Shown piece by piece: positions 8,156 to 17,932 of a stretch of DNA of 64,000 bases (position 1 is its first letter; each line of letters starts with the position of its first letter). Under the pieces are notes generated by a model. The model was given only the letters and a program-made list of their open reading frames with translations, was not told the origin of the DNA and searched no databases. Made by a program: the position numbers and the translations under genes. The stretch is from Pollutiaquabacter aromativorans (GTDB lineage Bacteria; Bacteroidota; Bacteroidia; AKYH767-A; 2013-40CM-41-45): NCBI GenBank assembly GCA_049177215.1, contig CP185379.1, forward strand, positions 1,860,001-1,924,000, given 5' to 3'.

Positions 8156-10870
8156 TTAACCCAAAGCGGCCAGTTGCTCCTCAATGGCGCGAATCTTGGC
8201 TTCCGCGTCACTTTGCTTCCGTCGCTCCACCTCGACCACTTCCGGCTTGGCATTCTCGACGAAGCGCTGATTGGCCAGTTTCGCCTGAACCGATTTCAGG
8301 AAGCCTTTGTTGTAATCCAATTCTTTCAGCAATCGCTGCTTTTCAGCTTCTACATCAATGCCACCGGAAACAGGCAGGAAACATTCGATCTTTCCAACCA
8401 GGAAGCTCAAGGCGCCGGCAACTTTATCGTCCGTCGACTCCAGTGATTCCAAGTTGGCCATCTTGATGATCACCGCATCAAAGCGGCTGTCGATGGTTTG
8501 CTCAGACCGGCGAAGCAAACGGAGTGGATCCTTGAACGGGATGTTCCGGGTCTTCCGAAGATTGCGGACCTGGGTAATGGTTTCCTGCGCGCTTGCGAAT
8601 GCACCCAACAGGTCCGTATCAAACGTTCCTGATTTGGGCCATGCGCTCACAATGATGCAATCGCTACCCGAACGTTCTCCCAAATGATGATACAGTTCTT
8701 CGGTAATGAAAGGCATCCACGGGTGCAACACCTTGAGCAACTCCTCGAAGAATCCGACCGTCGCCTGGTGAGTCTGAACATCCATTCCGGTTCCCATGGC
8801 GGGTTTCACGATCTCCAGGTACCAGGCACAGAAGTCGTCCCAGATCAGTTTATAGGTACACATGAGCGCGTCACTCATGCGGTACTTCGCATAATGGTCG
8901 TTCAACAACTGCAATTGTTCCAGGAATCGCTCCTTGAACCAGGCAACAGCAGCAGCGGACTCCGCTGGTTGCTTCAGGCTGCCATCTACCTGCCAGCCCT
9001 GCACCAACCGGAAAGCGTTCCAAACCTTGTTCGCAAAATTGCGCCCCTGCTCACACAAGGACTCGTCGAACAGTAGATCGTTACCGGCTGGCGAAGAAAG
9101 CAACATTCCGACACGAACTCCGTCGGCGCCGTAGTTGGCGATCAGATCGAGCGGGTCAGGAGAATTACCCAACGACTTCGACATTTTCCGTCCCAGCTTG
9201 TCACGCACAATGCCGGTCAGGTAAACATTCGTAAAAGGTTTCTCGCCCCGGTACTCATAACCGGCAATGATCATCCGCGCTACCCAGAAGAACAGGATCT
9301 CCGGGGCGGTCACCAGGTCGTTGGTGGGGTAATAGTATTGAATGTCTTTGTTGTCCGGATCTTTGAAGCCGTCGAATACACTGATCGGCCACAGCCAACT
9401 GGAGAACCACGTGTCAAGGACATCTTCATCCTGCCTGAGTTGCCCCGTCCCGAATTTCTTCCCCTTCGTTTCAAACAACCTGATCGCTTCGGTTTCCGTC
9501 TTACAGACGACGAAATCGGTTCCATCAGGAGAGTACCAGGCCGGAATGCGTTGCCCCCACCACAACTGGCGCGAAATACACCAGTCGCGGACATTCTCCA
9601 TCCAATGCCGGTAGGTATTGATGAACTTTTCCGGGATGAGCTGGATGTTGCCGTTAAGCACATTGTCCAGGGCCGGCTTCGAGACCTGCTCCATCCGGAG
9701 GAACCACTGCATCGATAATTTCGGCTCGATGACGGCGTCAGTCCGCTCGCTGTAGCCGACCTTATTCCTGTAATCTTCCGCCTTGACAAGATGACCGGAT
9801 GCTTCGAGATCCTTGGCGATCTTTTTGCGAACCACAAACCGGTCTTCCCCGACATAAAAGCGAGCCGCGGCACTCATGGTACCGTCGTCGTTGATGGTAT
9901 CGATCACTTCGAGCCCATACTTCACACCCAGGTTGTAGTCGTTGATATCGTGAGCAGGCGTCACCTTCAGCGCCCCCGTACCGAACTCCATGTCGATGTA
10001 ATCATCGAAGATGAAAGGAACCGGGCGGTTCACCATCGGAATGACCGCGAACATACCACGCAAGTGGGTATAGCGCGGGTCATCGGGGTGGACGCATACG
10101 CCCGTATCGCCCAGGATCGTCTCCGGGCGGACGGTCGCGATGGTAATGAATCCATCGCCATTGTGCGTACGTCCATTGACCGTTACCTGCCAACCGTCGT
10201 CGGCAATGGTCCATGCTGAATTTGACGATTTGAGTTCCTCCGCGAGCGCCGCATCGATGACCGGATACCGGACATGATACAAACGCGAATTCACTTCTTT
10301 GTGAATGACCTCCTCGTCGCTGAGTGCTGTTTTTCCCTGCGGGTCCCAATTGACCATTCGGACACCGCGATAGATATGCCCTTTGTTGTAGAGGTCGATG
10401 AAAACGGAGATGACCGCGTCACTCAGGTCGTCCTCCATGGTAAAACGCGTGCGGTCCCAGTCGCAGGAAGCGCCCAGCTTCTTCAACTGTTCGAGGATGA
10501 TGCCACCGTACTTCTCTTTCCATTCCCAGGCATGCTTCAGGAACTCATCACGGCTCAGGTCGCTCTTCTTGATTCCCTTTTCGCGCAACATCGCCACGAC
10601 TTTCGCTTCCGTCGCAATCGAAGCATGGTCCGTTCCCGGCACCCAACATGCATTGAAGCCCAACATGCGGGCGCGCCGGATCAGCACGTCCTGGATCGTG
10701 TTGTTCAACATATGCCCCATGTGCAAAACGCCCGTTACGTTGGGCGGGGGGATCACGATCGTATAAGGTTCACGCTCATCCGGAACACTCCGGAAGAAGC
10801 CCTTTTCCATCCAGTAACGGTACCACTTATCCTCTACCTGAGAAGGCGCGTATGTCTTTGAAATTTCCAT
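8156..10870 (-). CDS. valS: Valine--tRNA ligase
   Basis: The product is 904 residues, close to the usual 870-950. It is a class Ia synthetase that charges tRNA-Val in the cytoplasm. Visible motifs are PPPNVTGVLHMGHMLN, the HIGH signature near residue 50, and KMSKS near residue 563. An editing (CP1) domain lies between them, with GTGALKVTPAHD around 297-308. The C-terminal coiled-coil arm typical of ValS is the Lys/Glu-rich stretch over the last 70 residues. The start ATG is followed by MEISKTYAPSQVEDKW, a normal ValS beginning, and sits 19 nt after a TAAATTTG promoter box. It is the first gene of an apparent operon with the aminopeptidase and HEAT-like genes. Confidence 0.97.
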   Translation of the reverse strand: MEISKTYAPSQVEDKWYRYWMEKGFFRSVPDEREPYTIVIPPPNVTGVLHMGHMLNNTIQDVLIRRARMLGFNACWVPGTDHASIATEAKVVAMLREKGIKKSDLSRDEFLKHAWEWKEKYGGIILEQLKKLGASCDWDRTRFTMEDDLSDAVISVFIDLYNKGHIYRGVRMVNWDPQGKTALSDEEVIHKEVNSRLYHVRYPVIDAALAEELKSSNSAWTIADDGWQVTVNGRTHNGDGFITIATVRPETILGDTGVCVHPDDPRYTHLRGMFAVIPMVNRPVPFIFDDYIDMEFGTGALKVTPAHDINDYNLGVKYGLEVIDTINDDGTMSAAARFYVGEDRFVVRKKIAKDLEASGHLVKAEDYRNKVGYSERTDAVIEPKLSMQWFLRMEQVSKPALDNVLNGNIQLIPEKFINTYRHWMENVRDWCISRQLWWGQRIPAWYSPDGTDFVVCKTETEAIRLFETKGKKFGTGQLRQDEDVLDTWFSSWLWPISVFDGFKDPDNKDIQYYYPTNDLVTAPEILFFWVARMIIAGYEYRGEKPFTNVYLTGIVRDKLGRKMSKSLGNSPDPLDLIANYGADGVRVGMLLSSPAGNDLLFDESLCEQGRNFANKVWNAFRLVQGWQVDGSLKQPAESAAAVAWFKERFLEQLQLLNDHYAKYRMSDALMCTYKLIWDDFCAWYLEIVKPAMGTGMDVQTHQATVGFFEELLKVLHPWMPFITEELYHHLGERSGSDCIIVSAWPKSGTFDTDLLGAFASAQETITQVRNLRKTRNIPFKDPLRLLRRSEQTIDSRFDAVIIKMANLESLESTDDKVAGALSFLVGKIECFLPVSGGIDVEAEKQRLLKELDYNKGFLKSVQAKLANQRFVENAKPEVVEVERRKQSDAEAKIRAIEEQLAALG

Positions 10871-10889
10871 TGAATGCGGGGAGAAAGGC

Positions 10890-10897
10890 CAAATTTA
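10890..10897 (-). promoter_or_regulatory. -7 promoter box for valS (TAAATTTG)
   Basis: This is a perfect TAnnTTTG match on the minus strand, 19 nt before the valS ATG. A TTG lies about 26 nt further upstream, longer than the usual 17-23 nt spacing, so the -33 element is uncertain. Confidence 0.6.
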
Positions 10898-11041
10898 CGC
10901 ATTTTCAGTGTAAGGATTCAGCCCAATGTAAGACCGGAAAGGGAGAGCCCGTCCATTCAGGGGATTCGAAGATTCAACCTGCGTTTACAAACAACCCATT
11001 CGGTTTTAACAGCCGGTGAAATCGTTCAGAAACTCGCGCAA

Positions 11042-11494
11042 TTACCAGATAAATGGCACGAGCTTCCACGAGGATCGTTGATACTCCTGATATGCAGCAA
11101 ACCTGTTGCTCAGGATCCGCTCCTCTAACTTAATTTTCGTAACCAGCACCAGCAAGAGCATTATGTAAAGCATCCATCGGGAGAACGAAGGATGGTCTGA
11201 CGCCCAGGAAAACGCAACCAGCAACAAGGCCGCATACATCGGATGACGGATCACACGATAGGGCCCCCGACGAACAAGCTTCGCATCCGTCGCAGGCTCA
11301 GGATGAATGCGAAGGGATTGCGGAGGGATTACGATAACAGCCCAAAGACCGAGCAGTACACCCAACCCGAACACGTATAGCCAGACGCCAGCCGGCAGGT
11401 AGGGTGCATGAATAATCATGGCAAGAAGCAGCGCGAACTGCAAGACAACCAAGACCCAACCGGCCGTTCGCACGTGGCTATTCCCTGCTTTCAT
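11042..11494 (-). CDS. Isoprenylcysteine carboxyl methyltransferase-like membrane protein
   Basis: The product has 150 residues with four likely membrane helices. The diagnostic segment is RRGPYRVIRHPMYAALLL, the RHPxY motif shared by the ICMT/PEMT phospholipid and isoprenylcysteine methyltransferase superfamily, which binds S-adenosylmethionine at the membrane face. Bacterial members methylate lipid or small-molecule carboxyl groups; the true substrate is not predictable here. Its start lies inside the 3' end of the L,D-transpeptidase gene (17-nt overlap), indicating co-expression. The C-terminal EERILSNRFAAYQEY is also characteristic of the family. Confidence 0.78.
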   Translation of the reverse strand: MKAGNSHVRTAGWVLVVLQFALLLAMIIHAPYLPAGVWLYVFGLGVLLGLWAVIVIPPQSLRIHPEPATDAKLVRRGPYRVIRHPMYAALLLVAFSWASDHPSFSRWMLYIMLLLVLVTKIKLEERILSNRFAAYQEYQRSSWKLVPFIW

Positions 11495-13211
11495 TTACCA
11501 AAACAAGATTTGAATCCGAAGGGGCGAAATCGGTGGACTTGAAGAGAACATCTGCCAGCTTCCGGTCATGGCCATAGATATCCTCACGTTCCTGGAGAAT
11601 GCCGTCTTCATCCACCCAGGCTGTAAAATAAACAATGCTGACCGGCACCTTATTCAAGAGCGGTATGAAACGCTCCTTACCCAGATCCAATTCCCCGGCG
11701 AGTCGTTCCTCCGTCCACAAGGAATCTCCGCTAAGGACGAAACGGGCCAGTCGTTCGGGTTGTGCTACTCGTATGCAGCCATGACTGAAGGTACGCTCGG
11801 ACCGCTCGAACAACTGACGGGATGGCGTATCGTGCAGGTAAATATCGTACGAGTTTGGAAAGAGGAACTTGTAACGACCGAGCGCATTCCAACTTCCCGA
11901 GCGCTGTCGGACGATATAAGGGAAGCTTCCAGGTCCGGCCTTTTTCCAGTCTATTTTCTTCGGATTCACGGGATGGCTCAAGTCTGCCGGGCGGAAAAGG
12001 TCCATTTTATTTCGGGTAAGGTAATCCGCATTCGCCCGTTGCGCCGGAATGATTTCTTCATACACGATCTTACGCGGGACTGTCCAGGTCGGATTCAGCA
12101 CCAGGGTTCGGATCGAACCGGTAAAGATGGTCGTTGCCGTGCCGACTTTCCCCACGATCACCCGCGTGCTCCAGGCAAATCCCGAATCACTGAACGCATA
12201 CAATCGAAACGCGGGGATATTGACGACCAGGTGCCGACCAATCGGGTCTTCCGGAACCCACCGGCATCGCTCAAGGTTCAGCAGGATGGTGCGAATACCG
12301 GAATCGACTGGTAAGTTGAGCAATCGTAAGGTCGCGCTATCCAATTTCGCTTCACCATTCAGGCCATGGCGTAATCGAAATCGTTTTATCGCCAAAGCGA
12401 GAGCGTCATCGTAAAGATCCGACGTACTGGTATCCTGCAAATCGTCTGATTGAAGCAGGCGCTTTCTCAATTGAGCAATGCTGCTGTCCGCATCCCCTAC
12501 CCGCGCCATTAGCACAACCGGATCTACCAATTGCCATCCGCCGGATGCGCGTATGGACCGATAGGATGCCAGAACCCGGATCAACCGATCATACTGGTGA
12601 AACATCGGCCCCTGCCAGGGTACCGCTACCCCGGCGCTGCGAATCGACGAGTCGAGCATCTGCACCCAGTCAACCTTCTTGCGGGGGATAAACCATTCCA
12701 GACGTTGCAGGTCCTCTTCCGGCAACCCTTCGAATTCCCGATGGGTATAGGAGAAATACAAGGCAGTCATGCCGATATCCCGGCTCGCATCAATTGAATC
12801 ATGACTCCACGAAGACAATAGGCTGTCCGCGTAAATCGTCATGGCCGACCATGAAGCGGTGTCTTCAGTAGTTGCGGACGCAGCCGCCTGTTGTATGGTA
12901 TTCAAAAAGGCCCGTGCACGTTCCGAAGGGCCTTCGGGTGTGAACCAGGCAAATCGGTAATTGCGTTGGTAATAAAATTCCCGCGTGGCGATTCGTGCTA
13001 AGGAGTCAACCCGCTGAGCACCCAGCCATGATTCGACAAATGAACTATCGGTAAAGAGATCTGTCTTCTTTAAGACGGCGAGGCCGGTGGTATCGGGTAC
13101 CGAACGCGCTTTTTCTTCCGTGTGCCGATGACAGGATGAAAGGAGCAGAACGACGACCAACAAGCTCAAACTCGAAATACCTATCGTCCGTTGATCGTGC
13201 CTGCCAATCAT
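11478..13211 (-). CDS. L,D-transpeptidase lipoprotein (YkuD catalytic domain)
   Basis: The product has 577 residues. It has a lipoprotein signal ending LLLSSC, with lipidated Cys27 expected at the inner face of the envelope. The middle contains a peptidoglycan-binding-like stretch around DALALAIKRFRLRHGLNGEAKLD. The YkuD catalytic domain follows, with HDTPSRQLF and ERTFSHGCIRV; the Cys of SHGC is the nucleophile that forms 3-3 crosslinks or attaches proteins to peptidoglycan. Length and order resemble the YcbB/LdtD group. The downstream methyltransferase-like gene overlaps it by 17 nt. A strong stem-loop separates it from the upstream beta-barrel gene. The family call is firm; the crosslinking versus anchoring role is inferred. 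Confidence 0.88.
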   Translation of the reverse strand: MIGRHDQRTIGISSLSLLVVVLLLSSCHRHTEEKARSVPDTTGLAVLKKTDLFTDSSFVESWLGAQRVDSLARIATREFYYQRNYRFAWFTPEGPSERARAFLNTIQQAAASATTEDTASWSAMTIYADSLLSSWSHDSIDASRDIGMTALYFSYTHREFEGLPEEDLQRLEWFIPRKKVDWVQMLDSSIRSAGVAVPWQGPMFHQYDRLIRVLASYRSIRASGGWQLVDPVVLMARVGDADSSIAQLRKRLLQSDDLQDTSTSDLYDDALALAIKRFRLRHGLNGEAKLDSATLRLLNLPVDSGIRTILLNLERCRWVPEDPIGRHLVVNIPAFRLYAFSDSGFAWSTRVIVGKVGTATTIFTGSIRTLVLNPTWTVPRKIVYEEIIPAQRANADYLTRNKMDLFRPADLSHPVNPKKIDWKKAGPGSFPYIVRQRSGSWNALGRYKFLFPNSYDIYLHDTPSRQLFERSERTFSHGCIRVAQPERLARFVLSGDSLWTEERLAGELDLGKERFIPLLNKVPVSIVYFTAWVDEDGILQEREDIYGHDRKLADVLFKSTDFAPSDSNLVLVNESRE

Positions 13212-13235
13212 TATCCTGTGATATACCGGGTGAAA

Positions 13236-13270
13236 ATAGCAAAGTCCGGAGTTGTTTTTCCGGACTTTGC
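13236..13270 (-). terminator. Stem-loop terminator after the beta-barrel gene
   Basis: A 12-bp perfect stem (GCAAAGTCCGGA pairing TCCGGACTTTGC) has an 8-nt loop, and on the minus strand is followed by TATTTT. It lies 19 nt after the stop of the beta-barrel gene. The U-tract is short, so it may let some transcription through to the L,D-transpeptidase gene. Confidence 0.7.
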
Positions 13271-13288
13271 AACGAATTATCCTGATGA

Positions 13289-13939
13289 TCAGAAACGATA
13301 AGTAACCGATAATTGCCAGGTAGTGTTACGGGCGTTGGTGATGGTGAAATCCGTTCCCAACAGTTGCTTCACGTCTTCTACTTTTCCTAAGCCGTAGTTG
13401 TAACGAACCCCTACGCTAAGATGACCAAGGTCCATCCCGGCACCAGCGGCAAGACCATAGTCCAGGCGGGAGAATACATCATTCGGCAAGTCATAGCTGA
13501 AATTCAGGAACGGGATCGTACTGCCGTGTTTCAAATTGGCGTCCAGGAGCAGCGAAGCATACGGACCGGCTTCGATGTGCGCAAACCGACCGAGTTTGAC
13601 TTGTCCCATTACAGGTAAATCAAGATAGCGCAGATCCAGGGCGACCTGACCATCGAGCCAGTCGGTGATACGATAGGGAACCCGGGTACCTTTCGTGGAA
13701 TACAGCAACTCCGGTTGGATGGAAAAACGATCACTCAAAGGCAAGTTGACGAAAGCGCCGAGATGATATCCGGTCTTGGGTTTGTCCCATGCAGTAAATG
13801 AAAAATTCAGGGAGGAATAATTCAGTCCGCCTTTGATACCAATCGACGGACTGGAAGTATTCTGAGCGCTGACAGTCTTATAAGAGATGCCCAGCAACAA
13901 AGCGATACTCGTAATGCAAGCAAGCAGGAAGCTTTTCAT
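13289..13939 (-). CDS. Outer-membrane beta-barrel protein (OMP_b-brl_2 / PorT-like)
   Basis: This 216-residue protein has a signal peptide ending near SYKTVSAQ. The mature part starts GIKGGLNYSSLNF, and alternating-residue strands such as RFSIQPELLYSTKGTRV and LSVGVRYNYGLGKVEDV follow. It ends in an aromatic residue (TWQLSVTYRF), as outer-membrane barrels do. This pattern is typical of the eight-stranded barrel family common in Bacteroidota (Pfam PF13568). The function is unknown; members are often annotated porin family protein without shown transport. It is transcribed alone, ending at the terminator 13236-13270. Confidence 0.8.
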   Translation of the reverse strand: MKSFLLACITSIALLLGISYKTVSAQNTSSPSIGIKGGLNYSSLNFSFTAWDKPKTGYHLGAFVNLPLSDRFSIQPELLYSTKGTRVPYRITDWLDGQVALDLRYLDLPVMGQVKLGRFAHIEAGPYASLLLDANLKHGSTIPFLNFSYDLPNDVFSRLDYGLAAGAGMDLGHLSVGVRYNYGLGKVEDVKQLLGTDFTITNARNTTWQLSVTYRF

Positions 13940-14053
13940 GGCTGTGAGGTTTGGTTGCCGCCACTATGAAAATCGCATGCCATCCTGCTCCGAAGCGCAT
14001 GAAGCCGAAGTGAAGCGCTGGTGCAATCCGTTGAGATTCCAATGAATGCCCGC

Positions 14054-15376
14054 TCAATGACGTATTCTCCAGCCCTTGGGGAAATGATTATTGGCGCGGC
14101 CATCGCCCACCACCTTCACCCAACCGAGTCCGTATCCGGAAGTCGTGACAAGACACCAGCCCGGCGATGCTCCGTTAAAACGCAATGCCTCACCCTTCAG
14201 GAAGCGGATCGCATGAGCATCATCCAATTCGATCCGCCTGACAGTATCCGACAAGGCCGTACTGAAAGCTAGTTCAGGAGCGGGAATCAATTGATCACCC
14301 ATGATTTCCCCGACACGGACTCCCGCATAACGAATCGTAAGCCCGGCAGCCAGTTCATGCAAGGCGCCGACAAACCGTTGCGCTATTACATGCAGATGGG
14401 GTCCGACCCGAAATGCCTGCCACTGATCGACAGGCTGCAGGTAAGCAGCACAACGAGGATCCTGAACTACTTGAATTCCTGACTTACCTGGCCGTGGCCG
14501 TTGCGTCACGGATCCCTCCGGTTTGCGCAGCGCGCAGAAGAAAAATCCTTCGCCGGCTATACGATGCGGATAAAAACGCAGGCATCCGGAACGCTCGTCG
14601 ACTCCCTGCGGTGGCTGCAACTGAAGGATTTCCGCGCCCAATTTCCGCAAGCGCTCCACCTGTTCTTCGTTCTCCGCGGGCTCATAGGTACAGGTCGAAT
14701 AGAACAATGCTCCTCCCGGCGCCAATGCTTCCCAGGCGGAAGCTAGAATGTTTGTTTGCCTGATCGCGCAAGCCTCCACCGCGTTTTCACTCCACTCGTC
14801 GATGGCGGCAGGATCCTTTCGAAACAAGCCTTCTCCGCTGCAGGGCGCATCGACAACCACCAGGTCAAAATAGTCCGGCAGGCGCCGGAATTGTTCCGGG
14901 TCCGATTGCGTGACAACAATTCCCGGACTCCCCCACTTCACGAGATTTTGAACAAGGACCTGATTGCGGGAAGCAATGAGTTCATTCGAAACCAGGAGAC
15001 TTTCGGCTGGCAGCAGGCTGCGCAAATGAGTCGACTTCCCTCCCGGCGCTGCGCATAGATCAAGGACACGTTCGGGAGCACGTTCACCAAAAAGCTGCCG
15101 GTATGCGCTCCCAAGAAACATGGAACTGGCTTCCTGCACATAATAACAGCCGGCCTGAAACAAGGGGTCCTGCGTAAAGGATGGCCGCTGGAGGAGCAAC
15201 CGCCCTTCAGCGCACCATGCAACCTCTTTTTCTTCACGAAACGACTCAACCGGCTTTGCCGGATTCAGACGCAAGCTGACCGGTGCCGGTGATTGCAAGG
15301 CGGAAAAGAAGGATGCCGCCTCCTCACCGAGTAAGGCCCGTATGCGACGTACAAAGGGTTCCGGAAAATCGACCAC
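14054..15376 (-). CDS. RsmF-type rRNA cytosine-C5 methyltransferase
   Basis: The product has 440 residues. It has the Nol1/Nop2/Sun methyltransferase core: SAM-binding VLDLCAAPGGKSTHL around residues 105-119, motif IV DAPCSGEGLFRKDP, and the catalytic cysteine in YSTCTYEPAENEEQV. A C-terminal extension of about 150 residues ends in a small domain like the RsmF C-terminal domain. It should methylate C5 of a cytosine in 16S rRNA (C1407-type activity), using the two-cysteine mechanism of this family. No in-frame ATG precedes the core, and a stop lies shortly upstream, so GTG 15376 is the likely start. It is divergent from the small GNAT gene. Confidence 0.87.
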   Translation of the reverse strand: MVDFPEPFVRRIRALLGEEAASFFSALQSPAPVSLRLNPAKPVESFREEKEVAWCAEGRLLLQRPSFTQDPLFQAGCYYVQEASSMFLGSAYRQLFGERAPERVLDLCAAPGGKSTHLRSLLPAESLLVSNELIASRNQVLVQNLVKWGSPGIVVTQSDPEQFRRLPDYFDLVVVDAPCSGEGLFRKDPAAIDEWSENAVEACAIRQTNILASAWEALAPGGALFYSTCTYEPAENEEQVERLRKLGAEILQLQPPQGVDERSGCLRFYPHRIAGEGFFFCALRKPEGSVTQRPRPGKSGIQVVQDPRCAAYLQPVDQWQAFRVGPHLHVIAQRFVGALHELAAGLTIRYAGVRVGEIMGDQLIPAPELAFSTALSDTVRRIELDDAHAIRFLKGEALRFNGASPGWCLVTTSGYGLGWVKVVGDGRANNHFPKGWRIRH

Positions 15377-15431
15377 GCGCTGTTGTTCCTGCAGCGAGAT
15401 TATTACTTTTCCGGCAAAGCGTCAAACAGTC

Positions 15432-15851
15432 ATGAGCGGATACAGTATCAGCACCGATAAACGTCGACTACAACTTCCGGTAATTCACGATTTCCTGCGC
15501 GAATCGTACTGGGCGAAGGATATCCCGGAATCGGTGGTACGTCGGTCGGTCGATGGCTCTTTGTGTTTTGGCGTGTATCACGGCCGGGAGCAAGTCGGTT
15601 TTGCCCGGGTCATTACAGACGAAGCCACCTTCGCCTATCTCGCCGATGTCTTTATCCTGCCCGCGCACCGCGGGAAAGGCTTGTCAAGGCGCTTGATGGA
15701 AGAGATCATCGCCCACCCGGCCCTGCAGGGACTTCGTCGTATGCTGCTGGCGACATGCGATGCGCACGAGCTCTATGCTCGGTTCGGATTCAAAGGACTG
15801 GGAATTCCCGACCGTTGGATGGAGTTGCACCAGCCGGACATTTACCGCTGA
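15432..15851 (+). CDS. GNAT family N-acetyltransferase
   Basis: This 139-residue single-domain protein starts at ATG 15432. Motif A reads DVFILPAHRGKGLSRRLME, giving the acetyl-CoA pyrophosphate-binding RGKG loop, and YARFGFKGLGIPDRWME matches the usual GNAT beta6-alpha4 region. The family is small and soluble; it resembles YjgM/ArgA-like acetyltransferases, with an unknown amine substrate. It is divergent from the RsmF-like gene and ends 28 nt before the symporter gene, so the two may be co-transcribed. Confidence 0.85.
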   Translation: MSGYSISTDKRRLQLPVIHDFLRESYWAKDIPESVVRRSVDGSLCFGVYHGREQVGFARVITDEATFAYLADVFILPAHRGKGLSRRLMEEIIAHPALQGLRRMLLATCDAHELYARFGFKGLGIPDRWMELHQPDIYR

Positions 15852-15879
15852 TCTTCGTACTTTACACTGCTCATTCTTT

Positions 15880-17124
15880 ATGAAGTCATTCAAACCTACG
15901 CTGACCACCTGGATCATCCTGGGCCTCCTGCTCGGCCTGGCAACCGGTGCCTGGTATCGCGCCAACTGGCCTGACCCGGAGAACATCCGTCCGTTTGCGG
16001 ATAACATGCACCTATTGAGTGACATCTTCCTGCGCCTGATCAAAATGATCATCGCACCGCTGGTGTTTTCCCTTTTACTGACGGGAATCGCGAAGGCCGG
16101 TGATTTCAAAACGGTCGGGCGCATCGGTCTGAAGACCATGATCTACTTCACCGGCGCGACACTGGTGGCCCTGCTGATGGGCCTGATCATCGTCAACATC
16201 TTCGAACCCGGAAAAGCCTTGCAACTGGGAGCAGCGGCCCAAACGACGGTTCAGGCAAAGTCCTTTGATGCAAAGGAGTTTGTCACGCACATCTTCCCCG
16301 AGAGCGTCATTGACGTGATGGCCCGCAACCAGATACTGCCGATCATCGTCTTCGTGCTTTTCTTCGGAGTGGCCACCGCCTCCCTGCATGAAAAGGGAAA
16401 GATCGTTGTGGAGTTCTTCGACTCCGTCGCGCACATCATGCTCAAAGTGACCGCCTACGTCATGAAACTGGCACCGGTAGCGGTCTTTGGCGCTACAGCC
16501 TCCGTTATCGCCTCGAAAGGATTCGGGGTCATCGGAGGTTACTTGCAGATCATCCTCTGCTTCTTCGGCGGCTTGTTGGTTTTCCTCTTCGGCGTGTTGC
16601 TCCTGGTCTGTATCGTCACCCGGATTCCGTTCTTTCGTCTGTTGGCGCACGTCCGGGAACCGATGCTGCTCGCCTTCAGCACTGCCAGCAGCGAGGCCGC
16701 CATGCCGAAGACGATACTCGGGCTGGAACGCTTCGGCTGCCCCGACCGTATCGTCAGTTTCGTCTTACCGCTGGGTTATTCGTTCAACCTCGACGGATCG
16801 ATCATGTACATGACCTTTGCCACTATGAGTATCGCCCAGGCCTACGGGATCGAACTCAGCACCTCGCAACAGGTGACCATGATGCTCATGCTCATGATCA
16901 CCAGCAAGGGCATGGCCGGCGTGCCCCGTGCGTCGCTGGTCGTCATCGCCGGCATGCTCCACGCGTTTAACATCCCCCAGGAAGGATTGACCCTTTTGTT
17001 GGCGATTGACTGGCTACTCGACATGGGACGTTCCGCCACGAATGTGATGGGGAACGCGGTAGCGACCGCTGTGGTCAGTAAGTGGGAAGGCTATTCGGTT
17101 GGCCACGGTCATGCCGAAGAATGA
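15880..17124 (+). CDS. Dicarboxylate/amino acid:cation symporter (DAACS family)
   Basis: The product has 414 residues, typical of GltP/DctA proteins. It has eight expected transmembrane helices plus two re-entrant hairpins. Hairpin 1 is visible as STASSEAAMPKTI, and the helix 7 ion-binding motif as FNLDGSIMYMT (NMDGT in glutamate transporters). It should import glutamate, aspartate or C4-dicarboxylates with Na+ or H+. The start is ATG 15880 (MKSFKPTLTTWIILG); earlier in-frame codons lie inside the GNAT gene. The substitution of Leu for Met and Ser for Thr in the NMDGT motif is conservative. Substrate identity is not settled. Confidence 0.9.
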   Translation: MKSFKPTLTTWIILGLLLGLATGAWYRANWPDPENIRPFADNMHLLSDIFLRLIKMIIAPLVFSLLLTGIAKAGDFKTVGRIGLKTMIYFTGATLVALLMGLIIVNIFEPGKALQLGAAAQTTVQAKSFDAKEFVTHIFPESVIDVMARNQILPIIVFVLFFGVATASLHEKGKIVVEFFDSVAHIMLKVTAYVMKLAPVAVFGATASVIASKGFGVIGGYLQIILCFFGGLLVFLFGVLLLVCIVTRIPFFRLLAHVREPMLLAFSTASSEAAMPKTILGLERFGCPDRIVSFVLPLGYSFNLDGSIMYMTFATMSIAQAYGIELSTSQQVTMMLMLMITSKGMAGVPRASLVVIAGMLHAFNIPQEGLTLLLAIDWLLDMGRSATNVMGNAVATAVVSKWEGYSVGHGHAEE

Positions 17125-17197
17125 ACAGATTGAAAAAGTACCAACGCTCCAACTGATCACTCGGGACAGTTTCTAACGCCCACACACTGCGAATCGA

Positions 17198-17926
17198 TCA
17201 GAACTTCCTGCCGCGCGTCATCCGGTACAACTCGAATTTCCGTTTGACGTGAATACAGAAATCGTACTGGGTAGCCGTTTTCATGTATTGCTCCGGAATG
17301 TTCGCGAAGTCGATAAAGTCGTCAAACTCCGAATTGTCGAGGTGGATGATATCAGCCGCGGCGTAATTCGCCAACAACTCACGCAACAGTTCGCGTCGGC
17401 GCTCGTTGTTGATCCGCTCCGCGTTTCGCCGCTTCAATTGCTCCAACCGGCTGAACTCCTGATACAGGAACGTGATCGGACTTTGGAGCGCATCCACGCC
17501 TCCGATCTGGAAATCACGCTTACGATATCCCAATTTTTCGATGTCGCGGTAAATGGCATCGAGCTGTCGGGGAGAAAAGATAGCAACCTCTTTGAGCTGT
17601 ACGTTCAACCTGGTCAGCGGCACACGCAGGAAGTACTCAGCGCGACCTGCGGAATCCGCCAGACAAATCCTCCGGAACTCATAACCGGTACTGGCGATGA
17701 TGAACGTATCGGCACGCTCGACCACCGATTGAAAACTGCCGTCCGCCAACCCGAACGTACCCTGATTGGTGCGCAGGTTGATGATCATCAGGTCATCCAG
17801 ACGCCGGTTGGGATCGGCTGCATCGAATGCCCGGCCGCGCACCAGAACACGGGTGCTATCGGTTTGTCCATTGGCGCAGAAAGAAACCTGAAGAATGGCC
17901 CAGAGGGCACAAAGGATGACTCGCAC
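17198..17926 (-). CDS. Secreted protein with CarboxypepD_reg-like N-terminal domain
   Basis: The product has 243 residues. The signal peptide from GTG 17926 reads MRVILCALWAILQVSFCANG. The following segment VLVRGRAFDAADPNRRLDDLMIINLRTNQGTF resembles the beta-sandwich carboxypeptidase-regulatory-like domain found at the N-terminus of many Bacteroidota envelope proteins. The C-terminal half is helical and charged. A TTG 33 nt upstream is a poorer start because it lies before the TACCTTCG promoter-like box. The function is unknown. It is convergent with the symporter gene. Confidence 0.65.
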   Translation of the reverse strand: MRVILCALWAILQVSFCANGQTDSTRVLVRGRAFDAADPNRRLDDLMIINLRTNQGTFGLADGSFQSVVERADTFIIASTGYEFRRICLADSAGRAEYFLRVPLTRLNVQLKEVAIFSPRQLDAIYRDIEKLGYRKRDFQIGGVDALQSPITFLYQEFSRLEQLKRRNAERINNERRRELLRELLANYAAADIIHLDNSEFDDFIDFANIPEQYMKTATQYDFCIHVKRKFELYRMTRGRKF

Positions 17927-17932
17927 GTCGGG

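Noticed and set aside
15880..17124. Reading the symporter as a degraded gene, because its helix 7 motif is NLDGS rather than NMDGT
   Set aside because: The changes are conservative, the frame is intact over 414 residues, and hairpin 1 is normal.
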